Source of the DNA: Chitinophagaceae bacterium UBA5175
GTDB lineage: Bacteria > Bacteroidota > Bacteroidia > Chitinophagales > Chitinophagaceae
Length of the DNA stretch: 33,471 nucleotides
NCBI GenBank assembly: GCA_002413325.1
Contig: DHWT01000018.1
Location: forward strand, 1 to 33,471
Direction of reading: 5' to 3'
Shown: in pieces, positions 1 to 8,650 of the stretch
Numbering within the stretch: position 1 is the stretch's first letter
Layout: every line of letters starts with the position of its first letter
Notes under the pieces: model-generated
What the model was told of the DNA's origin: nothing
Seen by the model: the letters and a program-made list of their open reading frames with translations, nothing else
Database searches by the model: none
Position numbers and translations under genes: made by a program

Positions 1-46
1 GAAATTCCGGTGGGCAGCCACTCCCGGTTTTTCTTCCCGGAATGGA

Positions 47-1603
47 TTAACGAATACCCGGAATCAGGTAATCCAGGCTGTCTCCCCGGAAGTCATGCAT
101 ACGGTAAACCACAAAATACCTCACACAGTATCCATTCCGGTATTGCGGAATCCGGATGGAATCTCCCACCTGTGCAAATTCGGTTTTCAAACCGGGGCGG
201 GGAGGTCCGTAATAATTGGAAGGGTAGATAAAATACGCATCGGAGCCCGGTTTTAAACGGGGACGGCGCTGATTCAGCCAGGCAAAATGATGAATATCGT
301 TGAGGGGGCCGAAAACGAGCAGGTTGTGATGATAGGGGATACCATAATAATGGTCCAGGTGTCCGGCCGGGAACCAGTAATCCGAAATGAGCGTGGCCCC
401 GGGTTTCATGTTACCGGATTTGATATCTGCCTGGTATAATGAATCAAAACGGCGGGGGGACGATTTCCACCCGCTCATATCCAGCGTGATATCTCCTTTA
501 CCGAGGTTTTGATCCTGGCTGCTTCCAATCCGGAAGGGTAAAAACAGGATGCCCCATACGCCAGCGGTTACGATTCCGCCATATACCCAGCCTGCTGCTC
601 TGAGCCATGCAGGGAAGTTCACGGGTGGGGTTTTTTCATCCAGCCAGCAGGCTGCCAGCAACATGAGCGAAAGGTAGGCAGGTCCTGACCAGTGGGGAAG
701 GGTCTCGTTAAACAGGGAGGTCCATAAAAGAACCCCGATCAAAGGGAGGCTGAGCCAGAGAAACAGGGGATAAATTCCCGGGAGCTGTTTTGTTTTTTTT
801 CTGGCAATCGCATACAGGGTCAGGGTATAAAGAATGAAGTTCACCGGGTTGCTGTAAAAAACAGAACCCAGAACCTGCTGCAGAAAATGGTCCCAATCCG
901 GTTGATTCCCCAGAAAACGAATCCTGCTCTGGTGATAGCTGTAGGTTATAAAATGATTTTGGAGGTTCCACCAGTAAATCGGAAACAGGATGCCGAGGCT
1001 GATGACTCCGGATATCCAGAGCATGGGCCATTTCAGCAGGTCCCTGCGATGAAAAATAATATAAGCACCAAAACCCAGCCATAGGAAAATGCCATGCACT
1101 TTGCTCATGATGCATAATCCGATACTGATGCCCAGTAAAATGAAAAGAGAAGCATGGATTTTTTCTCCGGGTTTATTTTCCAGTATCCGGATCATAAAAT
1201 AGATGCCCAGCAGCCAGAAAAGCACCTGGGGGGAATCCGGAAGAATAAATGTGCCTGCAATGACGGACGTATAAAAAGAAGTACTGTAGAGCATGGAGGC
1301 GATCCAGCCGGTACGTTCCTGGCGGAGCCGGCTGCCGATTTTGAATATCAGCCAAGTGCCGCCGGCGGCGCAAAGGATGGAACCCAGACGTATAAAAATT
1401 TCATGCTGTAAAAAAAGATTGCCTGTGGTCAGGCGTATCAGCAGGGCCACCATGGGCGGGTGATCAAAATAATTCCATTGCAGGTGCCGGGCATAGGTTT
1501 GATAGTAAACCTCATCATTACCCAGTTCCAGGGAACCCGCCACTACCATACGGAGCAGGGAGCTCAGAATAATCAGTAACCCGATTTTTTTATTGAAATT
1601 CAA
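47..1603 (-). CDS. GT39-family membrane glycosyltransferase (ArnT/PMT-like)
   Basis: Polytopic membrane protein of 518 residues. After a first membrane segment (about residues 7-24) comes an Asp-Glu pair (D30-E31) in LGNDEVYYQTYARH. This is the acidic motif of the first outer loop in GT39/ArnT-type enzymes, which move a sugar from a polyprenyl-phosphate carrier to lipid or protein on the outer face of the inner membrane. The FDHPP stretch that follows is also typical. Many hydrophobic segments run to about residue 365, followed by a soluble C-terminal domain. It starts 9 bases after the PAP2 phosphatase stop, so the two are very likely one transcript. The sugar donor and acceptor cannot be read from the sequence. 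The family call is strong and the substrate is unknown. Confidence 0.85.
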   Translation of the reverse strand: MNFNKKIGLLIILSSLLRMVVAGSLELGNDEVYYQTYARHLQWNYFDHPPMVALLIRLTTGNLFLQHEIFIRLGSILCAAGGTWLIFKIGSRLRQERTGWIASMLYSTSFYTSVIAGTFILPDSPQVLFWLLGIYFMIRILENKPGEKIHASLFILLGISIGLCIMSKVHGIFLWLGFGAYIIFHRRDLLKWPMLWISGVISLGILFPIYWWNLQNHFITYSYHQSRIRFLGNQPDWDHFLQQVLGSVFYSNPVNFILYTLTLYAIARKKTKQLPGIYPLFLWLSLPLIGVLLWTSLFNETLPHWSGPAYLSLMLLAACWLDEKTPPVNFPAWLRAAGWVYGGIVTAGVWGILFLPFRIGSSQDQNLGKGDITLDMSGWKSSPRRFDSLYQADIKSGNMKPGATLISDYWFPAGHLDHYYGIPYHHNLLVFGPLNDIHHFAWLNQRRPRLKPGSDAYFIYPSNYYGPPRPGLKTEFAQVGDSIRIPQYRNGYCVRYFVVYRMHDFRGDSLDYLIPGIR

Positions 1604-1612
1604 AACAGGATG

Positions 1613-2275
1613 TTACCGCAATTTAACGGATTGTGTCTCGTATCCGGCTTTCGGGAATTTTTTCTCGAAAACTTTTAAAGGGATGAGTACATAGACAGCC
1701 ATCGAAGTGAGAACCCCGAAAACGGAACCGGCGAGTACATCTACAGGAAAATGCTGTGACAGGTAGATTCTGGAAAAACCGGTGAGGGCGGCGATCATGA
1801 AAAAAAAGATACCGGATCTCCTGCCCGGAACATAAAGGGCTAACAGGGCGGTGAGTGCAAAAATTGTGGTAGTATGCCCCGAGGGGAAGCTGCTGGAACC
1901 CGTTCCGGTAACTCCATTGATACAATGGATCACCTGGGATCCGAAATAAGATTTGGGCCTGGGACTGTAAACCAGGTGCTTGAATACCTGGACGAGCAGG
2001 CCTGAAACGAGGAAGCTGATTCCTATCTGAAGTGACCATCCGAATTTTTTCCGGATCAGCATAAAAACCATCAGCCCGATCACAAACAATCCGTTGCCCA
2101 GGTTGGTAAATAAAGTAAAGAAATAATCGAAGAATTTAGAATGAAATTGATTGATGAACAGGAAGCCGTCCGGTTTGCTGATAAAAATGCAAAAAGCGGA
2201 TAAAAGAATGAAAAAGAGGAGACTGTTGATAAAGTATAAAGGATTCCTTTTTAAAGCGCCCGTAAGGTTTTTCAT
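1613..2275 (-). CDS. PAP2-family membrane phosphatase
   Basis: Integral membrane phosphatase with the three PAP2 signature blocks in order: KHLVYSPRP, SSFPSGHT, and SRIYLSQHFPVDVLAG. These supply the phosphate-binding Lys/Arg, the PSGH histidine, and the catalytic His-Asp pair. Five to six hydrophobic segments surround them. Family members dephosphorylate lipid phosphates such as undecaprenyl pyrophosphate or phosphatidylglycerol phosphate. A longer reading from 2296 is possible, but an exact TAnnTTTG element ends at 2299. Transcription would then begin around 2292-2294, which excludes the upstream ATG and favours the start at 2275. The downstream GT39 enzyme likely uses a polyprenyl-phosphate sugar, so carrier-lipid recycling is a reasonable but unproven role. 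Confidence 0.87.
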   Translation of the reverse strand: MKNLTGALKRNPLYFINSLLFFILLSAFCIFISKPDGFLFINQFHSKFFDYFFTLFTNLGNGLFVIGLMVFMLIRKKFGWSLQIGISFLVSGLLVQVFKHLVYSPRPKSYFGSQVIHCINGVTGTGSSSFPSGHTTTIFALTALLALYVPGRRSGIFFFMIAALTGFSRIYLSQHFPVDVLAGSVFGVLTSMAVYVLIPLKVFEKKFPKAGYETQSVKLR

Positions 2276-2298
2276 TATAAGGTGATGGATGTACACTA

Positions 2299-2306
2299 CA
2301 AAGGTA
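2299..2306 (-). promoter_or_regulatory. Bacteroidota -7 promoter element for the PAP2-GT39 pair
   Basis: On the minus strand this reads TACCTTTG, an exact match to the Bacteroidota -7 consensus TAnnTTTG. It lies about 23 bases upstream of the preferred PAP2 start at 2275. No clear -33 TTG was seen at the expected distance, so the call rests on one element plus position. Confidence 0.5.
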
Positions 2307-2435
2307 AAAATGTCTTGTTCTAACCCGGTTAAATTCCAGTTAATTATGGGTTAATTAATCATTCCCAAATGTTGAACCCAGTAAATTTCTGATAGGGAAC
2401 GGGGTTTCCGCAGATGCGTTCGTATTTTCACGGGC

Positions 2436-3731
2436 ATGAGAGTTCTTCTTTTCCAGTTCGTATGGATGTTCACGCTGTCAGGTTTTGTAAAAAGTCAGTA
2501 CAAAACAGACCCCCTCATGGAAAGAATCCTGCAAGGGGATACCAGTTCCATATTAAAGAAAATAATCCGTGAGCCGGAAAAGTACCGCATTCAGATCATC
2601 TATACACAAATTGACCGGGATGCCGGCAACTGGCCGGTTTTTACAAATTACTATTATCATGTATCCAGGGATCTCTATTTTTATCCGGCTTCCACTGTCA
2701 AACTGCCGCTGGCCCTGCTCTCCCTGGAGAAGCTCAACCGTATGCCTGTACTTGGAGTGGATAAATTCACCCGGATGCAGTACGACAGCAATTATTCCGG
2801 GCAGCAGGTATTAGTAAAGGACAGCAGTTCCGAAACAGGGTATCCTTCCATTGCCCAGTTTATCCGCAAGGCATTTTTAATTAGTGACAATGACGCCTTT
2901 AACCGGATGTATGAATTCGTAGGCCAGGAAGCACTGAACCGGCGGTTGCATTCGATGGGATTTCAGGATACGCGGATTGTGCGTCAGTTCATGCCGTTGA
3001 CCGAGTCCGAAAACCGTCATACCAATGCTATCAGATTCCTGGACAGCGGAGGCGGTCTCATTTATTTGCAGCCGCCTGCATATAATAAAGATTCCTTTGA
3101 ATTCTTACCGCCGGCAAAAATCGGAAAAGGATATCTGGATGCCTTCGACAGCCTGGTCAGTAAGCCAATGGATTTCACACGCCATAACCGGATTCCCCTG
3201 GAGGACCTGCAGCAAATCCTGCAGTCGGCTCTGTTCCCCTTATCCGTTCCGCAGACAAAACGGTTTCACCTGAACCCGGCCGACTATTTGTTTTTGTATC
3301 AGTATTTATCCCAGTATCCTTCTGAAACACCCTATCCAAAATATGATACAGCGGCATTTTTTGACAGCTATGCGAAATTCTATTTTCTTCAGGGCGGACA
3401 CCAGATTCCGGATTATATCCGCGTCTTTAATAAAGCCGGATGGGCCTATGGCTTCCTGACCGATGTTTCCTATATAGTGGATTTTAAAAATCATATTGAA
3501 TTCATGCTGACCGCTACCGTATATGCCAATGAGGACGGCATACTGAATGACAACCAATATGAGTATGAAACCGTCGCCCTCCCTTTTCTGTATCGTATCG
3601 GGCAGGATATCTATCAATATGACCTGCACCGCAGGAGGAAACACCAGCCGGATTTAAAAGCATTTACACTGAAATATGAACACCGGGATCCGAGGGATAC
3701 GCGTCCTTCCATTAAAGACGTGGATAATTAA
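2436..3731 (+). CDS. secreted class A beta-lactamase-like serine hydrolase
   Basis: A 431-residue exported protein with an N-terminal hydrophobic signal (about residues 1-20). It has the penicillin-recognising serine enzyme motifs in order: S86-T-V-K89 (SxxK), S150-D151-N152 (SDN), and K333-A-G335 in the position of the KTG box. This is the layout of class A beta-lactamases, but the protein is well over 100 residues longer than a typical one. Much of the extra length lies between the SDN motif and the third box. The Thr-to-Ala change in the third box and the unclear counterpart of the general-base Glu make true beta-lactam hydrolysis uncertain. A peptidase or esterase role in the periplasm is equally possible. 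It is a single gene, divergent from the PAP2 gene and convergent with the next one across a shared terminator. Confidence 0.8.
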   Translation: MRVLLFQFVWMFTLSGFVKSQYKTDPLMERILQGDTSSILKKIIREPEKYRIQIIYTQIDRDAGNWPVFTNYYYHVSRDLYFYPASTVKLPLALLSLEKLNRMPVLGVDKFTRMQYDSNYSGQQVLVKDSSSETGYPSIAQFIRKAFLISDNDAFNRMYEFVGQEALNRRLHSMGFQDTRIVRQFMPLTESENRHTNAIRFLDSGGGLIYLQPPAYNKDSFEFLPPAKIGKGYLDAFDSLVSKPMDFTRHNRIPLEDLQQILQSALFPLSVPQTKRFHLNPADYLFLYQYLSQYPSETPYPKYDTAAFFDSYAKFYFLQGGHQIPDYIRVFNKAGWAYGFLTDVSYIVDFKNHIEFMLTATVYANEDGILNDNQYEYETVALPFLYRIGQDIYQYDLHRRRKHQPDLKAFTLKYEHRDPRDTRPSIKDVDN

Positions 3732-3739
3732 AATGAAAA

Positions 3740-3758
3740 AACCCCGCATTGCGGGGTC
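3740..3758. terminator. bidirectional intrinsic terminator
   Basis: GC-rich hairpin ACCCCGC-AT-GCGGGGT at 3741-3757, preceded by an A-run on the plus strand that becomes a U-run on the minus strand. It sits between two convergent genes (stops at 3731 and 3780). The A-run side best serves the minus-strand transcript; the plus side is followed only by CCTTTC. Confidence 0.7.
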
Positions 3759-3779
3759 CTTTCATTGAAAAGGGGTTGC

Positions 3780-4202
3780 TTATAATGTGGTTACTACAAA
3801 ATTCTCAGATACTTTACTTTTTACTGAAAACTTGCGTTCAACCTGTTCCTTAGCCGTACGGATCACAAATGTCGGGTTCATTTCAGAATCTTCTTTTGCT
3901 ATACGGATATTTTTTTCGAAATGAATGTCATTATAAGCATTCTGGTACACAATTTCTCCCGCATCATTTTTAACGATGAGCCAGAATTTTTCACCTGTTT
4001 TGTTTTCAAATTCCAGATGGAATACCAGGCTGTTTTCGGTTACTCCGACAAAATTTACAGTTACCTGTTTGTCGGCCGGGCTGATCATTTTTTCAATGAC
4101 CGGGGCTGCGTGAAGCTGGGCAGAACCAAGTGATAAAAGGGCTGCTGCTGCGAGTACCGATGCCGATTTCTTAAGATTAAAGTTTGCGATTACTGGTTTC
4201 AT
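3780..4202 (-). CDS. small secreted protein of unknown function
   Basis: I do not recognise a named family. The protein has about 140 residues from the preferred ATG at 4202; an in-frame ATG at 4238 would place 12 extra residues before a normal signal peptide. A typical signal sequence (MKPVIANFNLKKSASVLAAA, ending near ALSLG-SAQLHAAP) predicts export to the periplasm or surface. The mature part is about 110 residues, rich in beta-prone segments, with phrases such as FHLEFENKTGEKFWLIVKN. This suggests a small beta-sandwich of the kind common as lone secreted proteins in Chitinophagaceae. It is transcribed alone, ends at the shared terminator near 3750, and has no catalytic motif. Confidence 0.7.
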   Translation of the reverse strand: MKPVIANFNLKKSASVLAAAALLSLGSAQLHAAPVIEKMISPADKQVTVNFVGVTENSLVFHLEFENKTGEKFWLIVKNDAGEIVYQNAYNDIHFEKNIRIAKEDSEMNPTFVIRTAKEQVERKFSVKSKVSENFVVTTL

Positions 4203-4430
4203 AATGTGACGATTTAATAGTGAAAAAATAATAGACAAAAAATTTGAACGGCAAGAATCATCAGGAATTATGGCAGTGATTTCGGGGCAAACGTGTGTGG
4301 AAAAGCAATCTGGGACCCGATCCGGATGGATATATTTTTATTCAATCCCAGAGCAAATATAGAAAGGTTTTAACAGCATCGAAATCCGATATGGACTGTT
4401 TTCATCATGGCTAAGTATGAATATGGAATG

Positions 4431-4459
4431 TTAAAACCCTTGTCTGGCAAGGGTTTTAA
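4431..4459 (-). terminator. intrinsic terminator of the M13 peptidase gene
   Basis: Perfect 12-base inverted repeat TTAAAACCCTTG / CAAGGGTTTTAA with a 5-base loop. It lies 45 bases beyond the stop of the minus-strand peptidase gene. Read on the minus strand, the stem ends in TTTTAA, giving a short U-run. The flanks are AT-rich and no gene lies between 4203 and 4503. Confidence 0.7.
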
Positions 4460-4503
4460 TCGATTTCTTCAATGATGACCAAGGCCCGGATATGACCGGA
4501 ATA

Positions 4504-6531
4504 TTACCAGATTTTAACACGCAAACTATCCGGCCTGTACATGGAATCCGTTGGCTGAACCTGGAAAGCCGCATAAAAGGAAGGCATATTGGATACGGGG
4601 CCATTTACGCGCCACTCCGGTGTTGAATGCGGGTTGGTAAGTGTCATGTTGATCAGTCTTTCCCTGCGTATTTTCATTTTCCATACCTGTGCTGTTGAAA
4701 GGAAAAAGCGCTGGTCGGGTGTGAGTCCGTTCATTTTCTCATTACCCTTACCCTGCGGGGTTTTTTTGAATGCTGCATAAGCAATGGCCAGTCCCCCGTT
4801 ATCAGCAATATTTTCCCCTTCCGTCAGATTCCCGTTGAGATGGAAGGTATCTGCCGCAACATACCCGTTATACTGGTTAATGATATTTTCTGCGCGTTGT
4901 TTGAATCTTTTCGCATCTTCAGGCGACCACCATTCTTTCAGATTCCCGTCTGCATCATACTGACGTCCCTGGTCATCAAATCCATGCGTGATCTCATGGC
5001 CGATCACGAGGCCGATGGCTCCGTAGTTCACGGCATCGTCGCCGGAGGAAAAATAAAATGGTGGCTGCAATATACCTGCAGGGAAATTGATATTATTCTG
5101 TGTGGGATCATAATACGCATCAATGGTCGGCGGGGTCATCTGCCACTCAGAACGGTCAACCGGCCGCCCTATTTTTGCAATGGCCCTGTCATATTCGTAA
5201 CGGGAAGTGGTGCGGATATTAGCAATGATATCGTCCGGGCTGATCTTCAAAGACGAATAATCTTTCCAGTGGTCCGGGTACCCGATTTTTTTTACAATGG
5301 CGTTCAGTTTTACGAGGGCTTTCTGTTTGGTGGAATCGCTCATCCAGTCGAGATGCTGAATTCTTTCCGCATAAGTGGCCATAATATTATCCACAAGCCG
5401 CCCGATTCTTTCTTTATCGGCCGGCAAAAAATATTGCTGCACATAAATCCGGCCCAGGTTATCACCCAGTTGTTCGTCAACCAGGGTAGTCATGCGTTTC
5501 CATCTTTCATTCATTTGTTTCTGGCCGGTCAGCAATTTATTGAAATTGAACTTTGCATCCACAAAATCATGAGGCAGGTAATCGGCATCGTCGCTGACAA
5601 CATGAAAACGCAGGTAGTTTTTAATGGTTTCCAGCGGTGTTGTATTCAACAGGCGGTTTAATCCTTTATAAAATCCGGGTTGCCCGACAAGGATTGTATC
5701 TGCGGAAATGCCGAAAACAACCAGCAGTTTCTTTATTTCCGGGCTGGAGACAACGGTTATTTTATGGTAATTGGCAATGGGATCCCTTAACTCAACAGGT
5801 GTATTGGAAATCTTTGCCATGGCTGTTTCCAGGTCAAACACCGATTTGGCTGATTTTGCCGATTCGGCAGGTGACTGGCCCAGGAGGGTAAATATTTTTG
5901 TTATGTAGGCCAGATAGGCTTCCCGGATTTTCAGGGTGGTGGTATCATTCTTGAAATAATATTCCCGGTTTGGCAATCCGAGCCCGCCCTGGTCAAAATG
6001 GGCGGCATTGAGCCTGCTGTTCCTGTCATCCGCACTTACATAGAATGAAAAGAAGGGAGCGTAGTTTATGGAATATTCTTTCGCAATTTCATGAAAAAGT
6101 CCGGCTTTGTTTTGAATGGCAGATATGCTGTCCAGTTCGGGTTTAACCGGCAGATAACCTTTCTTCTCTATTCCTCCGGAATCCATGGCACTGGCAAAAA
6201 AGGCGCCGGTCTGCCGGGCAGGGGAACCCGCAGGGGCATTTGAACTCAGGGAAAGGGAATCCAGGATTCTGTGTAAACGGCTTAAGACCGTGTCGTGCAG
6301 GGTGGAGGATGCGCCCCAGGCAGACTGGGCAGGAGGGATTTCTGTTTTTCTCAGCCAGCTTCCGTTGGCAAATAAATAAAAATTGGATTGCGGTCTTTCG
6401 GAAGAGTCATGTGAAGAAATATCCAGCGGATCCACCTGGTCGGCTGTCGCATTTGAATTCACCTGCGTCTGGCAGGCGCCCAGTATCAGGGTAAGGGCAA
6501 AAAGCCCCGGGAAAATCAGTTTCATATCCAT
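4504..6531 (-). CDS. M13-family (PepO/neprilysin-like) zinc metallopeptidase lipoprotein
   Basis: The protein has 675 residues, the usual length for bacterial M13 peptidases. It begins with a lipoprotein signal whose lipobox LGAC puts the lipidated Cys at residue 20, so it is anchored in the membrane with the enzyme in the periplasm or at the surface. The zinc site is intact: H512-E-I-T-H516 in GHEITHGFDDQG, with the third ligand E573 in ENIADNGG 61 residues on, close to the neprilysin spacing. The end also carries the family's NPHSTPEWRVNGPVSNMPSFYAAF block. Family members cut short peptides. It is transcribed alone, divergent from the tetR efflux operon, with a terminator at 4431-4459. A start at 6525 (second Met) is equally possible. 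Confidence 0.95.
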   Translation of the reverse strand: MDMKLIFPGLFALTLILGACQTQVNSNATADQVDPLDISSHDSSERPQSNFYLFANGSWLRKTEIPPAQSAWGASSTLHDTVLSRLHRILDSLSLSSNAPAGSPARQTGAFFASAMDSGGIEKKGYLPVKPELDSISAIQNKAGLFHEIAKEYSINYAPFFSFYVSADDRNSRLNAAHFDQGGLGLPNREYYFKNDTTTLKIREAYLAYITKIFTLLGQSPAESAKSAKSVFDLETAMAKISNTPVELRDPIANYHKITVVSSPEIKKLLVVFGISADTILVGQPGFYKGLNRLLNTTPLETIKNYLRFHVVSDDADYLPHDFVDAKFNFNKLLTGQKQMNERWKRMTTLVDEQLGDNLGRIYVQQYFLPADKERIGRLVDNIMATYAERIQHLDWMSDSTKQKALVKLNAIVKKIGYPDHWKDYSSLKISPDDIIANIRTTSRYEYDRAIAKIGRPVDRSEWQMTPPTIDAYYDPTQNNINFPAGILQPPFYFSSGDDAVNYGAIGLVIGHEITHGFDDQGRQYDADGNLKEWWSPEDAKRFKQRAENIINQYNGYVAADTFHLNGNLTEGENIADNGGLAIAYAAFKKTPQGKGNEKMNGLTPDQRFFLSTAQVWKMKIRRERLINMTLTNPHSTPEWRVNGPVSNMPSFYAAFQVQPTDSMYRPDSLRVKIW

Positions 6532-6630
6532 TTTTTCAAGGTTGTGAAATTAACAATAAATCAATCCTTTATAGAGTGATTTTGACAAACGGTTTCAACC
6601 CGGTAAAAATATTTTACGGCTGGAACGTAT

Positions 6631-6650
6631 AATTAAACAAACGTTTAATT
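6631..6650. promoter_or_regulatory. candidate TetR operator
   Basis: Inverted repeat AATTAAAC-AAAC-GTTTAATT (8-base perfect arms, 4-base spacer) directly abutting the -7 element and 11 bases before the tetR start. Position and symmetry are what is expected for an autoregulatory TetR dimer site. It lies in the 130-base region shared with the divergent M13 peptidase gene, which it could also affect. Confidence 0.6.
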
Positions 6651-6657
6651 AGTTTTG
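6650..6657 (+). promoter_or_regulatory. -7 promoter element of the tetR-efflux operon
   Basis: TAGTTTTG, an exact match to TAnnTTTG. It overlaps the last base of the operator palindrome. The tetR ATG is only 5 bases downstream, so a transcript from here would begin at or next to the start codon (leaderless) unless another promoter is used. No good -33 TTG was found. Confidence 0.45.
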
Positions 6658-6661
6658 CGCT

Positions 6662-7297
6662 ATGAAACCTGACTTATCCTCCAAACAACTCCAGTTACTC
6701 GATACCGCCGAGTTGTTATTTTCCAAAAAGGGATTTGACGGTACTTCCGTTCGTGATATTGCCGAAGCAGCCGGCATCAATACGGCTATGATCTCCTATT
6801 ATTTCGGGTCCAAGGAAAAACTGATGGAGGAGATTTTTGAAAGAAAGAGCATGAACATCCGGGAAAAAGTGGATAACCTGATCAAAGATGAAACCATGGA
6901 TCCGCTGGAGAAAATGTATAGCCTGGTAGACACCTATATAGAAGGCATTTTACAACGCAAGCGTTTTCACCGTATTCTTTTATGCGAACAGATCATCAAC
7001 CAGAATCCGCATATCATCGGGATGATGGAAAAAATGAAAACGAGGAATTCAGAATGTATGAACGACCTGATCCGGCTGGGACAGAAAAAGGGAATGTTCA
7101 GGAAAAATATCGACATCCCCATGCTGACCAACACCCTGGTCGGTACGGTTTCACATACATTGCTTACCATGGATTTTTATAAAAACTATCATCACCTGGA
7201 ATCGATGAAGGAGGAAGAGTTTGAACGCCTCCTGAAAAAGAAATTATCAGTCCATATCAAAAACATTTACAAAGCCATTTTAACTCATGAATTGTAG
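6662..7297 (+). CDS. TetR/AcrR-family transcriptional regulator
   Basis: A 211-residue protein with the TetR N-terminal DNA-binding domain: ELLFSKKGFDGTSVRDIAEAAGINTAMISYYFGSKEKL at about residues 18-55, including the YYFGSKE recognition-helix ending typical of the family. The remaining helical part is the ligand-binding and dimerisation domain, too variable to name a ligand. It is the first gene of an efflux operon, and its last 11 bases overlap the start of the TolC-like gene, so translation is likely coupled. A palindrome over its own promoter suggests it represses the whole operon and is released by a pump substrate. Confidence 0.93.
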   Translation: MKPDLSSKQLQLLDTAELLFSKKGFDGTSVRDIAEAAGINTAMISYYFGSKEKLMEEIFERKSMNIREKVDNLIKDETMDPLEKMYSLVDTYIEGILQRKRFHRILLCEQIINQNPHIIGMMEKMKTRNSECMNDLIRLGQKKGMFRKNIDIPMLTNTLVGTVSHTLLTMDFYKNYHHLESMKEEEFERLLKKKLSVHIKNIYKAILTHEL

Positions 7298-8627
7298 AAT
7301 TCCTTTTCAAGTATGGGTACTTGTTCCGCTTTTATTCTTATCCCGTTCCGGGTATACTCAGGATACTGCGCGTAAAATTTCCCTGGACGAAGCCATCGGT
7401 CTCAGTATCAAAAACAGTAAATCCCTGCGCGCAGCGCATGCCCGCGTTGCGCAGGCTGCTGCCAGCTTGACCATTGCCAGGCAGAATCAGTTGCCTGATT
7501 TAAAGGTGAGCGGTTCGTACCTGCGGCTCACGCAGCCTAATATCAACATGTATAGCAAGACCGGCAGCGGCGGCGCGCCGGCCCAGCCGGTCGAAATTAA
7601 CCAGGCGGCTTACGCCATGGCTAATCTGAGCCTGCCCGTTTTTTCCGGCCTACGCGTCCAGTACGGCATCCGTTCCTCCGAATACCTGGAGAAGGCGGCT
7701 GTTCTCGATGCGGACAGAGACCGGGAAGCCGTTATCCTCAATGCGATCGAAGCGTTCAGTAACCTCTATAAAGCCAGGGCCAACGAAAGAGTAATCCTGG
7801 AAAACCTGGCCCAGTCCAGGTCGCGGGATGTGGATTTTGCGAACCTCGAAAAAAACGGCCTGCTGGCCCGCAACGATAAACTGAAGGCATTGCTGCAAAC
7901 GGCCAATATCGAACTGGCACTTGCTGATGTGGAGAATAACATGAAGCTGGCCACGGTCAACATGAATATCATGCTGGGATTACCGGAAGAAACCCGGCTG
8001 GTGCCGGATTCGTCCAGCCTGGTGAAACCGGACGACGTCAAAAGTCTGGTGGACTACGAGCAACTCGCCCTGCAAAACCGTAAAGACATGCAGGCTATTG
8101 AATACAGAAAAAAGGCGTCGCAGACGGGAATCAAAACAGCGAAGGCGGATTACTTTCCTTCTCTGGCCCTGACCAGCGGGTATATTGCTGCGGACATCCC
8201 CAATTTTATAACGATCACCAATGCCCTGACTTTCGGTGTCGGTCTCTCTTATAATGTTGCTTCCCTCTGGAAAACCAATGCGCATGTTACAGAAGCGAAA
8301 GCGAGACTGGCTGAAGTTCAGGCCAATGAAGAAGCACTGAACGAAGATATCAGGCGGCAGGTGAACCAGGCTTATCAAGCGCTGATGACAGCCAATAAAA
8401 AAATTGAAGTCACCCAGGTTTCCATAGAGCAGGGAAAAGAGAATTATAAGATCGTAAAGAACAAATACGATAACAACCTGCTCACGGTAACCGATCTGCT
8501 GGATGCCAATGTACTCATGCTGCAAAGCCAGATCAGCTATGAAGTGGCGAAGGCGGATGCTCTCGTGGCCTACAATGCATTATTGGAAAGGGCTGGTATA
8601 CTTGCGTCCACCCGGAATATAAAATAA
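7287..8627 (+). CDS. TolC-family outer membrane efflux protein
   Basis: A 446-residue protein with a signal peptide (about 1-24, ending near RSGYTQ) and the internally repeated outer membrane efflux (OEP) architecture. The first half opens with KISLDEAIGLSIKNSKSLRAAHARVAQA and the second with KDMQAIEYRKKASQTGIKTAKADYFPSLALTSGY. Long Ala/Gln-rich helices in each half form the periplasmic tunnel, and the short hydrophobic strands between them form the barrel. It is the outer membrane exit duct of the tripartite pump encoded by the next two genes. It starts inside the tetR stop region, with 24 bases to the next gene. Confidence 0.93.
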   Translation: MNCRIPFQVWVLVPLLFLSRSGYTQDTARKISLDEAIGLSIKNSKSLRAAHARVAQAAASLTIARQNQLPDLKVSGSYLRLTQPNINMYSKTGSGGAPAQPVEINQAAYAMANLSLPVFSGLRVQYGIRSSEYLEKAAVLDADRDREAVILNAIEAFSNLYKARANERVILENLAQSRSRDVDFANLEKNGLLARNDKLKALLQTANIELALADVENNMKLATVNMNIMLGLPEETRLVPDSSSLVKPDDVKSLVDYEQLALQNRKDMQAIEYRKKASQTGIKTAKADYFPSLALTSGYIAADIPNFITITNALTFGVGLSYNVASLWKTNAHVTEAKARLAEVQANEEALNEDIRRQVNQAYQALMTANKKIEVTQVSIEQGKENYKIVKNKYDNNLLTVTDLLDANVLMLQSQISYEVAKADALVAYNALLERAGILASTRNIK

Positions 8628-8650
8628 TCAACTCTTAATTATTAAGTTTT

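Noticed and set aside
4840..5661. 273-codon plus-strand open frame opposite the M13 peptidase
   Set aside because: The minus strand has complete M13 motifs (HEITH, ENIAD). The plus frame shows no family-like content and no spacing to neighbours.
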